Below are positions 18,074 to 26,608 of a stretch of DNA of 64,000 nucleotides, in pieces. Numbering within the stretch: the first letter of the stretch is position 1; each line of letters begins with the position of its first letter. The position numbers were made by a program, and so were the translations under genes. The notes under the pieces are model-generated. The model saw only the letters and a program-made list of their open reading frames with translations. It was not told where the DNA came from and made no database searches. Source of the DNA: an uncultured Pelagibacteraceae bacterium (GTDB taxonomy: Bacteria > Pseudomonadota > Alphaproteobacteria > Pelagibacterales > Pelagibacteraceae); assembly GCA_902518165.1 (NCBI GenBank), contig CABYFB010000001.1, positions 17,501 to 81,500 on the forward strand, read 5' to 3'.

Positions 18074-18904
18074 TTATTTTTTTTCTCTGAAATTGTGAGC
18101 CTTATAAACACCTAGTACGTGCATGTCTTCACAATGAAAAGCCAATTCTTCTAAAGAATTTTTAATTTTTATTTCATCTAAATGTCCGTCGATATCACAT
18201 AAAAAGAAAAATGATGAAAATGAATTTTTCTCAGGAAAACTTTGAAGCTTAGTCATATTTACTCCATTAATTGCGAAACCTGATAGAGCCGAATATAGAG
18301 CAGCAGGTTTATCTCTTAATTTAAATAAAAAAGAGGTAATATATTTATTTTTATCAATTTCAGGCTGTACGATATCTTTTCCCATTATTAAGAATCTTGT
18401 ATAGTTGTCATTATCATCTTGGATATTCTCTTTTAAAATTTCAAGATTATATATTTTAGCGCTTAGTTTTGATGCTATTGCAGCCTTGCTTTTATCTTTT
18501 GCCTCTGAAATATATTTAGCAGATCCTGCAGTATCTGCTCTTACGTTGCCAGATAGATTATTTTTTTTTAAAAATTCAGAAGCTTGGCTCAATGCTTGAG
18601 CATGTGAGTATACGTTTGTAATATCCTTTAATTTTGAACCTTTAATACCAATTAGATTATGATTAATTGGAAAAAAGATTTCTTCATAAATATTTAATCT
18701 GTATTTAAATATTAAATATTCTACTCCAATATTTCCTGTTGTTTTGTTTGACTCTGGTATAATTGCCCTAATGTTACTATTTTCAACTGCCCTCTCAAAA
18801 CATTCATCGAAAGTTTTACAAGGAATGGTCTCAATGTTTGGATACAGATATTTGGCACAACTCTCACTATAACTGCCCGCAATACCTTGATAAACTATCT
18901 TCAT
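18074..18904 (-). CDS. pheA: prephenate dehydratase
   Basis: Converts prephenate to phenylpyruvate in phenylalanine synthesis. The 276-residue protein is the monofunctional form without chorismate mutase. It shows the N-terminal YQGIAGSYSESCAKYLYP, the NKTTGNIGVEYLIFKYRLNIYEE region, the catalytic-area DNYTRFLIMG (TRF motif) and a C-terminal ACT domain from about residue 190 (LFKLRDKPAALYSALSGFAINGVNMTKLQSFP), the phenylalanine-feedback site. It lies 4 bases after kdsB and is probably co-transcribed with it. Confidence 0.95.
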   Translation of the reverse strand: MKIVYQGIAGSYSESCAKYLYPNIETIPCKTFDECFERAVENSNIRAIIPESNKTTGNIGVEYLIFKYRLNIYEEIFFPINHNLIGIKGSKLKDITNVYSHAQALSQASEFLKKNNLSGNVRADTAGSAKYISEAKDKSKAAIASKLSAKIYNLEILKENIQDDNDNYTRFLIMGKDIVQPEIDKNKYITSFLFKLRDKPAALYSALSGFAINGVNMTKLQSFPEKNSFSSFFFLCDIDGHLDEIKIKNSLEELAFHCEDMHVLGVYKAHNFREKK

Positions 18905-18908
18905 TACA

Positions 18909-19643
18909 TTATTTTTTAAATGATTTTATGTAATCTTCTAGATCTTTTTTTGTATCAATGCCACTAGAAAAATATTTTGCCAATATTACATTGATTTTTA
19001 TATTATTATCAATAGCTCTTAGCTGCTCTAGTCTTTCTTTTGTTTCATTTTTACTTTTTTCAAAATTTACAAATTTTTTTAATTCTGAATACTTATATAG
19101 ATATATTCCAAAATGATGATAAATATTGCTAGAGCTATTTTCTTTAATTACTCTTCGAAAATTTAAAGCTTCTGATGCTGAATTATCAGATATCTTATTT
19201 TTTGTAATAACTTTTACAATGTTTTCATTATCATAATCTTCTTTTTTCTTAATTTTGTATGCTAATGTTGAAATATTGAAGTTATTTTCTTTTGATAATT
19301 TATTTAAGTTTCTAATATCTAAAGGATTAATCATTGGTTCATCCCCTTGGACATTCAAAATAAAATCTGTATCTTTCAAATTTAATTTCTTAGAGGCCTC
19401 AAATACTCTATCTGTTCCAGTTGTGTGATTTATGTCTGTCATTATAAATTTACCTCCATTTTTTTTTACTTCTAAGGCAATTTCCTCGTCACATGTTGCT
19501 ACATAAACCTCTCCAATTTGGCTTTGTATAGCTTTTTCATATACATGCATAATTAGAGTTTTATTATTAATTTTTATTAATGGCTTTTGAGGGAGTCTTG
19601 TTGCCGCTAATCTTGAGGGAATTATTATAATTGAATTGCTCAT
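18909..19643 (-). CDS. kdsB: 3-deoxy-manno-octulosonate cytidylyltransferase
   Basis: Activates Kdo as CMP-Kdo for lipopolysaccharide inner core. The 244-residue nucleotidyltransferase begins with IIIPSRLAATRLPQKPLIKINNKTLIMHVYEKA, the CMP-Kdo synthetase signature, followed by DINHTTGTDRVFEA and the metal-binding DFILNVQGDEPMI. Together with kdsD and lptB/lptC later in the window it shows that this cell makes LPS with Kdo. It heads the kdsB-pheA pair and is divergent from the cytochrome gene. Confidence 0.95.
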   Translation of the reverse strand: MSNSIIIIPSRLAATRLPQKPLIKINNKTLIMHVYEKAIQSQIGEVYVATCDEEIALEVKKNGGKFIMTDINHTTGTDRVFEASKKLNLKDTDFILNVQGDEPMINPLDIRNLNKLSKENNFNISTLAYKIKKKEDYDNENIVKVITKNKISDNSASEALNFRRVIKENSSSNIYHHFGIYLYKYSELKKFVNFEKSKNETKERLEQLRAIDNNIKINVILAKYFSSGIDTKKDLEDYIKSFKK

Positions 19644-19657
19644 ATATTCATATTTTA

Positions 19658-19674
19658 TGCGTCTTTGAGACGCA
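19658..19674. repeat. perfect 7-bp inverted repeat between kdsB and the cytochrome c gene
   Basis: TGCGTCT-TTG-AGACGCA lies 15 bases upstream of the kdsB start and 66 bases upstream of the divergent cytochrome gene. The stem is G+C-rich against an AT-only background. It could be an operator for a dimeric regulator or an RNA hairpin in either leader. Confidence 0.5.
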
Positions 19675-19739
19675 AATTTATAAATTAAATTTCTTATAAA
19701 TTTTGTTTAACATGTTATACGACCATATTAAAAAAAATA

Positions 19740-20279
19740 ATGGATTCATTTGAAATAAATAAAATTATTGCAGCTGTACTTCTTATTGCACTACTTGTGA
19801 TTGGAATTGGCAAAATTTCAGATATTGCTTTTCACGTAGATAAACCGGAGAAATCAGCTTACAAAGTAGATATACAGGAAAGCAGTCAAATTTCAAATTC
19901 AACAGCAGAAAAAATTCAGGAAAAAGTTGATATATCTGCATTACTTGCATTAGGAGATGTTTCTCATGGAGAGAAAGTTTTCAAAAAATGTTCTGCTTGT
20001 CATTTAGTAAATAAAGGTGGAGAAAATAAAATTGGACCTGCTTTATATGGTGTTATAGGAAGAAAAGTTGCATCAAAACAAGATTATAAATATTCAAAAG
20101 CAATGGCGGCATATGACAAAAATTGGACATTTGAAGAGATGAATGGTTATTTAAAAAAACCTCAAAGTTATATTAAAGGAACTAAGATGGCATTCGCTGG
20201 ATTAAGAAAAGAAAAAGACAGAGCATCAGTAATTTTGTATCTTAACCAAAATTCAGACAATCCACTACCTTTACCTTAG
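19740..20279 (+). CDS. membrane-anchored class I cytochrome c (CycM / c552 type)
   Basis: A 179-residue electron carrier anchored by an uncleaved N-terminal helix (residues 9-28), then a linker of about 40 residues, and one c-type haem domain. The haem attachment site is C84-S-A-C87-H88 and the distal methionine is M150 in IKGTKMAFAGL. This is the form of mitochondrial-like, membrane-bound cytochromes that pass electrons from complex III to the terminal oxidase in alphaproteobacteria. It overlaps the convergent argF gene by 9 bases. Confidence 0.9.
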   Translation: MDSFEINKIIAAVLLIALLVIGIGKISDIAFHVDKPEKSAYKVDIQESSQISNSTAEKIQEKVDISALLALGDVSHGEKVFKKCSACHLVNKGGENKIGPALYGVIGRKVASKQDYKYSKAMAAYDKNWTFEEMNGYLKKPQSYIKGTKMAFAGLRKEKDRASVILYLNQNSDNPLPLP

Positions 20280-21200
20280 TTTTCCAAAACAATACAATAA
20301 AATACTTTTTTGAACATGAACTCTGTTCAGTGCCTGTTGCCAGACATGGGAATTTCTACCTAAAAATACACTCTCCTCAACTTCATCTCCTCTTGGCAAG
20401 CAATGCAAAAAAATACAATTTTTTTTTGTATATTTAAATATCTCTTTTTTAATTTTAAATTTTTGAAACTGCTGTTTTTTTCTTTTTTTGTTCACTTTAT
20501 CATTTAGTGATATTACTTTGTCAGAAAAAATTACGTCTGCACCCATAGCTGCTTTTTTTGGATCATGATAAATAAAAATTTTTTTCTTATTTTTACTTAC
20601 CCAATTTTTAACCTTCTTGCCTGGTTCATATTTTTTTGGACACCCGATACTTAATCTAAATGAAAACTTAACGGATGCAGCTATTAAACTATCCAAAACA
20701 TTATTGGAATCTCCAATCCAACAAATCTTTAATTTTGATATTGGTTTTTTTTTGATTTCCTCAACAGTGAAAATATCTGATAAAACTTGAGTTGGATGAG
20801 ATGATGGACTTAAACCATTTATTATTGGGATAGTTAAATGCTTTTGAAAATCTTCAATTTTTCTATCATCATCAGTTCTCAACATGAAACCATCACCATA
20901 TGTAGATAAAATTTTAGCGGTATCAGCAATCGTCTCACCACCTTGTCCGAGGTGAAGCTCATTCGATCTAAGTGTCAATGTTCCTCCACCAAGCTGTTTA
21001 ATGGCCAAATAAAAGCTTATTCTTGTTCTTGAACTAGCTTTTTCAAACATTTGTACTAGCATTTTACCTTTAAGAGGTGAGCCCTTGTCTGGCTCTAAAG
21101 TATTTAATTTTTTTCTTTGTTTTTTTCTTTGTTTCGCATCAACAATTATTTTTCTAAGATCTCTACTGGGGATATCTTTTAAATTTATAAAGTGTTTCAT
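20271..21200 (-). CDS. argF: ornithine carbamoyltransferase
   Basis: Forms citrulline from ornithine and carbamoyl phosphate. The 309-residue protein has the carbamoyl-phosphate loop FEKASSRTRISF (SxRTR; the first variable position is Ser where STRTR is commoner), the HPTQ motif of LSPSSHPTQVLSD, and the HCLPRGDEVEESVF block that closes on ornithine. It overlaps the end of argD by 4 bases, so argD-argF are one unit. Compare argJ and argB elsewhere in the window. Confidence 0.95.
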   Translation of the reverse strand: MKHFINLKDIPSRDLRKIIVDAKQRKKQRKKLNTLEPDKGSPLKGKMLVQMFEKASSRTRISFYLAIKQLGGGTLTLRSNELHLGQGGETIADTAKILSTYGDGFMLRTDDDRKIEDFQKHLTIPIINGLSPSSHPTQVLSDIFTVEEIKKKPISKLKICWIGDSNNVLDSLIAASVKFSFRLSIGCPKKYEPGKKVKNWVSKNKKKIFIYHDPKKAAMGADVIFSDKVISLNDKVNKKRKKQQFQKFKIKKEIFKYTKKNCIFLHCLPRGDEVEESVFLGRNSHVWQQALNRVHVQKSILLYCFGKLR

Positions 21201-22360
21201 TTTAATTCATTACAAACTTTACTGATAATTTTTAAAGCTATATCAATTTCTTTTTTTTTTACATTTAATGGAGGTAAAATTCTTATGACATTTTCAGCTG
21301 CTCTTATAGTCAATAATTTTTTTTCTATTAATTTTTTTATAAACTCAGTTTGGTCTTTAAAAAGTTGCAAACCAATTAATAATCCTACTCCTCTAACTTC
21401 TTTAATTACCTTGGGATATTTAATTTTTATTTCATTAAGTTCATGAATAAAGTATTTTGACATTTTATTTACATTAATTAATAAATTCCTATTTATTTGA
21501 TCTAAAACAGCATTACCTACTGCCATTGCAAGTGGGTTCCCACCAAATGTTGAACCATGTGTACCTGGCACCATAGCTTTTGCAACTTTCTTTGTCATTA
21601 GGACTGCACCAATAGGAAAGCCACCTCCAATTCCTTTTGCAACGGGAACTATATCAGGTTTAACATTCGCATATTCAAAAGCAAAAAATTTGCCAGATCT
21701 GCCAATACCACATTGAACTTCATCTAGTATCAAAAGTATTCCTTTTTCGTTACATAATTTTCTTATAGCCTGTATACACCAGTGAGGAATTACTTTAATG
21801 CCTCCCTCACCCATAACTGTTTCGATCATAATAGCTGCGGTATTTTTATTAATCAATTTTTTTAGTGTTTTGTGATCACCAAATTCAAAATGATCAAAGC
21901 CTGGGACTTTTGGCCCAAAACCTTCTGTCATTTTTTTTGAACCACTTGCATGTATTGCTGCAATTGTTCTTCCATGGAATGAATTTTTTAAGCAAATAAT
22001 TCTATTTTTATGTTTTTTGCCTTTTGAGTAAAAATATCTTCTGGCAACTTTAATTGCTGCTTCTGTTGCTTCGGCTCCACTATTTTGGAAGATAACAGAG
22101 TCAGCAAAAGTTTTTTCTGCTAATCTCTTTGCTAATCTTTCTCCCTCTGGTATTTTAAAGGCATTAGATACATGCCAAAGTTTTTTTGATTGTTTATTTA
22201 TTGCATTAATAAGTTTTTTATTTGTATGTCCAAGGGAATTTACTGCGATTCCTTGAACGAAATCTAAATATTTTTTACCATCTGATGCTACTAGAAAACT
22301 ACCTTTGCCTTTGACAAAAGATAAATTTTTTCTTTTATAATTTGGTGCTAAAGCGCTCAT
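21197..22360 (-). CDS. argD: acetylornithine aminotransferase
   Basis: A class III PLP aminotransferase that makes N-acetylornithine, possibly also serving the succinyl-DAP pathway (established dual use in bacteria; inference here). The 387-residue protein shows FQNSGAEATEAAIKVARRY, the SFHGRT motif, DEVQCGIGRSGKFFAFE, and the PLP lysine in VPVAKGIGGGFPIGA. The C-terminus ENVIRILPPLNVKKKEIDIAL is typical. It leads argF by overlap and is divergent from gcrA across 162 bases of AT-rich DNA in which I see no feature beyond possible promoters. Confidence 0.94.
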   Translation of the reverse strand: MSALAPNYKRKNLSFVKGKGSFLVASDGKKYLDFVQGIAVNSLGHTNKKLINAINKQSKKLWHVSNAFKIPEGERLAKRLAEKTFADSVIFQNSGAEATEAAIKVARRYFYSKGKKHKNRIICLKNSFHGRTIAAIHASGSKKMTEGFGPKVPGFDHFEFGDHKTLKKLINKNTAAIMIETVMGEGGIKVIPHWCIQAIRKLCNEKGILLILDEVQCGIGRSGKFFAFEYANVKPDIVPVAKGIGGGFPIGAVLMTKKVAKAMVPGTHGSTFGGNPLAMAVGNAVLDQINRNLLINVNKMSKYFIHELNEIKIKYPKVIKEVRGVGLLIGLQLFKDQTEFIKKLIEKKLLTIRAAENVIRILPPLNVKKKEIDIALKIISKVCNELK

Positions 22361-22522
22361 ATTTACTTATAATTTTTTTTATTTTATTTGGAAGAGTAAT
22401 TTACAACCTCAAGTTATAGAATCTTTATTTGTTGAAAAAAAAGAAAAAAAACTTGTTTTAAATCAGAATTATGCAACATCATGTGATATAACTACAATTA
22501 AATACTAAATATAGTAACAATA

Positions 22523-23017
22523 ATGAGCTGGACAGAAGAAAAAGTTAATAAATTAAAAGAGATGTGGGGCAAAGGACAAACGGCTAGTCAAATTGCTGAA
22601 ATTATTGGTGGAGTTTCACGAAATGCAGTAATTGGAAAAGCGCACAGATTAAATTTATCTTCAAAAATAAAAACGAAGTCATCAAATGTAAACAAAAAAA
22701 ATTATTCAAATCATAACAACACTCAAATTCAATTTAAGGGTAAAAGGAGTAAGTTTAAATCACTACTTTTAGACAAAAATTTTGAAGCTGCAAAAAATCT
22801 TACTCTGGAAGAACTTTCCGAAGACACCTGCAAATATATGGAAGGTAATCCAAATGAAAAAGATGCTAGTTTTTGTGGAAGAAAAAATGTAGAAAAATTT
22901 TCATATTGTCCATTACATTTAATGGTTGTTTTTCAACCAAAAGGAAAAAAAGAAGATGTAATAGACAAAGACGAAGAGGTTCCTAAGTTTATAGAAAAAA
23001 AAATAAAATCAGCTTAG
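22523..23017 (+). CDS. gcrA: GcrA family cell-cycle regulator
   Basis: GcrA is an alphaproteobacterial sigma70-associated transcription factor that reads GANTC methylation set by CcrM. The 164-residue protein has the N-terminal DNA-binding domain MSWTEEKVNKLKEMWGKGQTASQIAEIIGG-VSRNAVIGKAHRLNL (1-45), a Lys/Asn-rich linker, and the C-terminal sigma-binding half with CKYMEGNP and SFCGRKNVEKFSYCPLHLMVVFQP. Its presence shows that this streamlined cell keeps part of the CtrA/GcrA cell-cycle logic. It meets the SHOCT gene tail to tail with a 4-base overlap. Confidence 0.92.
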   Translation: MSWTEEKVNKLKEMWGKGQTASQIAEIIGGVSRNAVIGKAHRLNLSSKIKTKSSNVNKKNYSNHNNTQIQFKGKRSKFKSLLLDKNFEAAKNLTLEELSEDTCKYMEGNPNEKDASFCGRKNVEKFSYCPLHLMVVFQPKGKKEDVIDKDEEVPKFIEKKIKSA

Positions 23018-23295
23018 TTTATTAATTTATTTTTAGCTTTTTTAAATTCATCTTCAGTAATTACACCTTCATTTTTAAGCTTGCTTAATTTAATTATTTC
23101 GTCCGAAATATGAACTTTCTTATCGTTGTTATTTTCAACCTCTGAAACATCAATATCTCCGCTAAAATTTTCATCTTCCAAATTATTTTTATTATTTCTT
23201 CTTGCTTCAATTCCCATGCTTATAGGTTTAATAGAAAAATATATTACCGCAAAAAGTAAAAAGATACATAAACCAATTACTAAATAAGAAAGCAT
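23014..23295 (-). CDS. small membrane protein with SHOCT domain
   Basis: A 93-residue protein with one N-terminal membrane helix (residues 1-21, LSYLVIGLCIFLLFAVIYF), a basic cluster (EARRNNKNN), an acidic linker, and a C-terminal SHOCT motif IIKLSKLKNEGVITEDEFKKAKNKLIN (66-93). SHOCT is a short oligomerisation element found at the ends of many bacterial proteins. Function is unknown. It starts one base after the end of the NDUFA9-like gene upstream on the same strand, so the two are probably co-transcribed. Confidence 0.75.
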   Translation of the reverse strand: MLSYLVIGLCIFLLFAVIYFSIKPISMGIEARRNNKNNLEDENFSGDIDVSEVENNNDKKVHISDEIIKLSKLKNEGVITEDEFKKAKNKLIN

Positions 23296-23296
23296 T

Positions 23297-24256
23297 TTAT
23301 TTTTTTATATTATTGTTAATTGCAAACTGTCCACCGGTTCTCCAATTATAACTGTATTTATTGATTTCATCATCAAAATTCTTTTTGGCATTGAAACCTA
23401 AGTCAAAGTTTGTTTTGTATAATCCTGTGTTAACATTATCATATTTTAATAGCTTGAGCTGATCTTCAGTCAATAAGGGATTGGGCAATAACTGTAAAAG
23501 TTTTGCAGTCAGTGATGCTATTTGAATTGGAACAGGTATGAGGAATCTTTTTTTTTTTATAGAAATCAATATTTTTTGAATTATTTCTTTAAATGTCAAA
23601 ATCTCTGGACCTATACATTCAAGAACTAAGTTATTATTTTTATTCTCAACTGTATTTAGTATTATATCCACTAAATCACTAACATGAATTGGTTTAAATT
23701 TCGTATTTCCATTATAATATAAAGGCATTATGGGCAGTCTGCTTAATAATGTCATAAACTTGGTAGTAAATTTATCATCAACTGAATATACAATTGATGG
23801 CTTAAGAATCACAAATTTTTCAAAATTACTTTTAATTTTTTTTTCTCCCTCCAATTTACTTTTTGCATAATCGCTATCCAAAGCATTTTCTATTCCTAAA
23901 GACGACAAATGTATTAATTTTTGAATTTTGTATTTTTTAGCAATTTGAGAAAGTAAATTTGGAAAATCTGTATGGATTATTTTAAAATCACCTCTTTTTT
24001 TTTCAAATAAAATCCCAATTAAATTAATACAGACTGTACAATTTTTCATTAAGACTTCAATTTTTTTAATGTCAAAATTTTTTAATTCTACCAATTCCAA
24101 AAATCCTGGATTAGCTTGTGTCTTAAGGATGTAACCTGCTCTATGAGTATTTCTTGTTACAGCGGTAATTTTATAGTTATTTTGTGATAACTTTCTAATT
24201 AAATTTCTCCCAATTTGACCAGTTGCACCGAAAAGTAGAATTTCTTTTTGTTTCAT
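23297..24256 (-). CDS. NAD(P)-binding protein, complex I NDUFA9 subunit-like
   Basis: An atypical short-chain dehydrogenase of 319 residues. The N-terminal GATGQIGRNLIRKLSQ Rossmann motif (8-23), the YAKSKLEGEK catalytic-type block near 135-145, and the FKPIHVSDLVDIIL and GPEILTFKEI blocks match the family shared by alphaproteobacteria and the mitochondrial NDUFA9 accessory subunit. A role next to respiratory complex I or in quinone handling is inferred from the family. I start at MKQKEILLFGATG. The longer frame would begin inside the divergent rnd gene, and the chosen start leaves 16 bases between the two ATGs. Confidence 0.85.
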   Translation of the reverse strand: MKQKEILLFGATGQIGRNLIRKLSQNNYKITAVTRNTHRAGYILKTQANPGFLELVELKNFDIKKIEVLMKNCTVCINLIGILFEKKRGDFKIIHTDFPNLLSQIAKKYKIQKLIHLSSLGIENALDSDYAKSKLEGEKKIKSNFEKFVILKPSIVYSVDDKFTTKFMTLLSRLPIMPLYYNGNTKFKPIHVSDLVDIILNTVENKNNNLVLECIGPEILTFKEIIQKILISIKKKRFLIPVPIQIASLTAKLLQLLPNPLLTEDQLKLLKYDNVNTGLYKTNFDLGFNAKKNFDDEINKYSYNWRTGGQFAINNNIKK

Positions 24257-24272
24257 ATATATATTCTTACAA

Positions 24273-24884
24273 ATGAATATAGATATTAAATTACACAAGG
24301 AAGATTTGCCAGATCAATTAAACCTGGGTGACAATATATCTGTTGATTGTGAATTTATGGGCCTGAATGTTGAAAGAGACAAGCTCTGCTTGGTCCAAAT
24401 CTCCACAGGTAAAAATGACGCCCACATTATAAAACTTAACAGAGAGAGCTATAACGCACCAAATCTAAAAAAAATTTTAGAGGATAGAAAAATTAATAAG
24501 ATATTTCATTATGCTAGAGCAGACTTATTATTTATAAAAAAATATTTAAATGTAGAAGTGGCAAATATAAACTGCACTAAAATAATGAGTAAGATTGCCA
24601 GGAGTTATAGCGATAAACACGGGTTAAAAGACTTAATTAAAGAATTTACAGGTAATGACATTAGTAAGAATTTGCAATCATCCGACTTTGGAGGAGATTT
24701 AACTGAAAAACAATTAAATTATTGTGCTAAGGATGTAATTTATTTACATCAAATTTACAAAAGTCTCAGTAAAATCTTAATTAGAGAAAAAAGGAATGAT
24801 TTATATAAAGATACTATAAAATTTATATATAGTAGAGTTAATTTAGATTTAGCATCTTATACATCAGATATATGGTCCCATTAA
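24273..24884 (+). CDS. rnd: ribonuclease D, exonuclease domain only
   Basis: A DEDDy 3'-5' exonuclease expected to trim tRNA and other RNA 3' ends. The 203-residue protein has ISVDCEFMGL (DxE motif I, about 23-32), the IFHYARADLLFIKKYL motif II and YCAKDVIYLHQIY (YxxxD motif III). E. coli RNase D is about 375 residues with two HRDC domains. Here the HRDC part is absent, as in the short alphaproteobacterial form. It opens the long plus-strand run and is followed directly by kdsD with no gap. Confidence 0.9.
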   Translation: MNIDIKLHKEDLPDQLNLGDNISVDCEFMGLNVERDKLCLVQISTGKNDAHIIKLNRESYNAPNLKKILEDRKINKIFHYARADLLFIKKYLNVEVANINCTKIMSKIARSYSDKHGLKDLIKEFTGNDISKNLQSSDFGGDLTEKQLNYCAKDVIYLHQIYKSLSKILIREKRNDLYKDTIKFIYSRVNLDLASYTSDIWSH

Positions 24885-25865
24885 ATGCAAAGTGATAGAA
24901 TACAAAAAATTGCTAAGGAAGTAATACAATATGAAATTAATGCATTAAAGAATTTGAAAAATAGTATTAATCTTTCTTTGTCAAAAGTAGTGAAACTAAT
25001 TTTAAATTGTAAACAAGGAAAAGTAATAATATCAGGAGTTGGAAAGAGCGGAATTATTGCAAGAAAATGGGCAGCAACATTCTCATCAACGGGTACTCCA
25101 TCATTTTTTTTAGATGCCACGAATGCAAGTCATGGAGATATGGGTCAAATTACATCTAACGATGTGGTGATTCTAATAAGTAATAGTGGACAAAGTGATG
25201 AATTAAAAAATATCATTCAGTATACTTCGAGGAATAAAAATATTAACTTAATTGGTGTTACTTCTAAAAAAGACTCTGTCTTATATAAAAATTCTAATGT
25301 GACTTTTCAAATGCCACCCATAAAAGAAGCTGGTCCTGAAAACATTGTACCAACTTCGTCTACATCTGCTCAATTAGCTTTGGGTGATGCAATTGCAATT
25401 GCGTGCATGAGGTATAAAAATTTTACAAAGTTAGATTTTAAAAAAATTCATCCTAGTGGTAATTTATCTATAAAACTTAAAACTGTAAGTGATTTGATGA
25501 TAGCGGGTAAAAAACTACCAATAGTAAGTGAAAATATGAAAATGAAAAAAGCTTTAAACATAATTACCAAAAAAGGACTAGGTGTACTAATAATAAAAAA
25601 AAAAAATGGGAACACAACTGGAATAATTACTGACGGTGATTTTAAAAGAATTGCACAAAAACATTCAGATTTTGAAAATTTAGATCTAAAAAAGATCATG
25701 AAAAAAAACCCAATAACTGTCAATAAAGATACATTGGCAGCTTCAGCTTTATCATTAATGAATACAAAAAAAATAACATCTCTTTGTGTACATAATGGTA
25801 GAAAATTCAAAAAAACAATTGGATTAATTCATATGCACGATATTTTGAAATCAAATATTAGCTAA
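24885..25865 (+). CDS. kdsD: arabinose-5-phosphate isomerase
   Basis: KpsF/KdsD makes arabinose 5-phosphate from ribulose 5-phosphate, the precursor of Kdo. The 326-residue protein has an N-terminal SIS domain (VIISGVGKSGIIARKWAATFSSTGTPSFFLDATNASHGDMGQI, about 46-88; ISNSGQSDELKN; PTSSTSAQLALGDAIA) and two CBS repeats (about 205-325). Its place before the Lpt genes is the usual LPS arrangement. The ATG follows the rnd stop with no spacer, and the stop overlaps the next start by one base. Confidence 0.95.
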   Translation: MQSDRIQKIAKEVIQYEINALKNLKNSINLSLSKVVKLILNCKQGKVIISGVGKSGIIARKWAATFSSTGTPSFFLDATNASHGDMGQITSNDVVILISNSGQSDELKNIIQYTSRNKNINLIGVTSKKDSVLYKNSNVTFQMPPIKEAGPENIVPTSSTSAQLALGDAIAIACMRYKNFTKLDFKKIHPSGNLSIKLKTVSDLMIAGKKLPIVSENMKMKKALNIITKKGLGVLIIKKKNGNTTGIITDGDFKRIAQKHSDFENLDLKKIMKKNPITVNKDTLAASALSLMNTKKITSLCVHNGRKFKKTIGLIHMHDILKSNIS

Positions 25866-26608
25866 TGTCAGTCAAATCTTTATTGCAATTAATATTATTG
25901 GTTTTAATTTTTTTTATTTTAGGTGGAATTTATTTTGTATATTTTTACTCAGGACCTTTAAAAAATAAATTAGTCTTAAATGAAAATATTAGTAAATTAG
26001 ATAATAAAAAAATAGAAAAAGATTATTTTCAAGATCAAGAAGTGCTTGAAAAAGTAATTTTAGAACAAAAAAAAAGTGCTAATGAAAATGGAGACAGAGA
26101 TTTAAAAGCAAAAAAAGTTAAAAATGAAAAAAAAAAATTTGAATTTAAAGATTCAAGTTTAAAGAAAGACGAAACTGATAAAATTAAGAATCTTACAAAA
26201 GAAATTGAATATATTACTTCTAATAAAGAAGGTGATATTTTTAAAATTTTAGCAAAATATGGGAAAACGAATATCAAAAATTCTGATATACTAGATTTAA
26301 AAGAAGTCGACGGAGTTATATCCTCATCAAAAAGATCAGATATATATATAACTTCAGATTTTGCAGAATATAATTATGATAATCAAAATTCTAAATTTTA
26401 TAGCAATGTAATTATAAAATATGATAATAAGGTAATAACTTGTGACAATCTTGATTTAGAGATAAAAACAAACTATGCAATTGCTTACAATAATGTTGAA
26501 ATTAAAGATGACAATTCTGTAATGAAAGCACAGTTGGTTAGATTAAATATTTTAACAAAAGATATCGAGATTAATTCACAAGATAAAATTAGAATAATTA
26601 CTAATTAA
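25865..26608 (+). CDS. lptC: LptC/LptA-like lipopolysaccharide transport protein
   Basis: A 247-residue protein with one N-terminal membrane helix (about 7-27), a long Lys/Glu-rich region (45-115), and a C-terminal beta-rich domain (about 140-245: VDGVISSSKRSDIYITSDFAEYNYDNQNSKFYSNVIIKYDNKVITCDNLDLEIKTNYAIAYNNVEIKD) resembling the OstA/LptC jelly-roll that carries LPS across the periplasm. It lies between kdsD and lptB, where most proteobacteria have lptC followed by a separate lptA. No second gene exists here, so the symbol is by position and anchor. Whether it covers both roles is open. Confidence 0.7.
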   Translation: MSVKSLLQLILLVLIFFILGGIYFVYFYSGPLKNKLVLNENISKLDNKKIEKDYFQDQEVLEKVILEQKKSANENGDRDLKAKKVKNEKKKFEFKDSSLKKDETDKIKNLTKEIEYITSNKEGDIFKILAKYGKTNIKNSDILDLKEVDGVISSSKRSDIYITSDFAEYNYDNQNSKFYSNVIIKYDNKVITCDNLDLEIKTNYAIAYNNVEIKDDNSVMKAQLVRLNILTKDIEINSQDKIRIITN

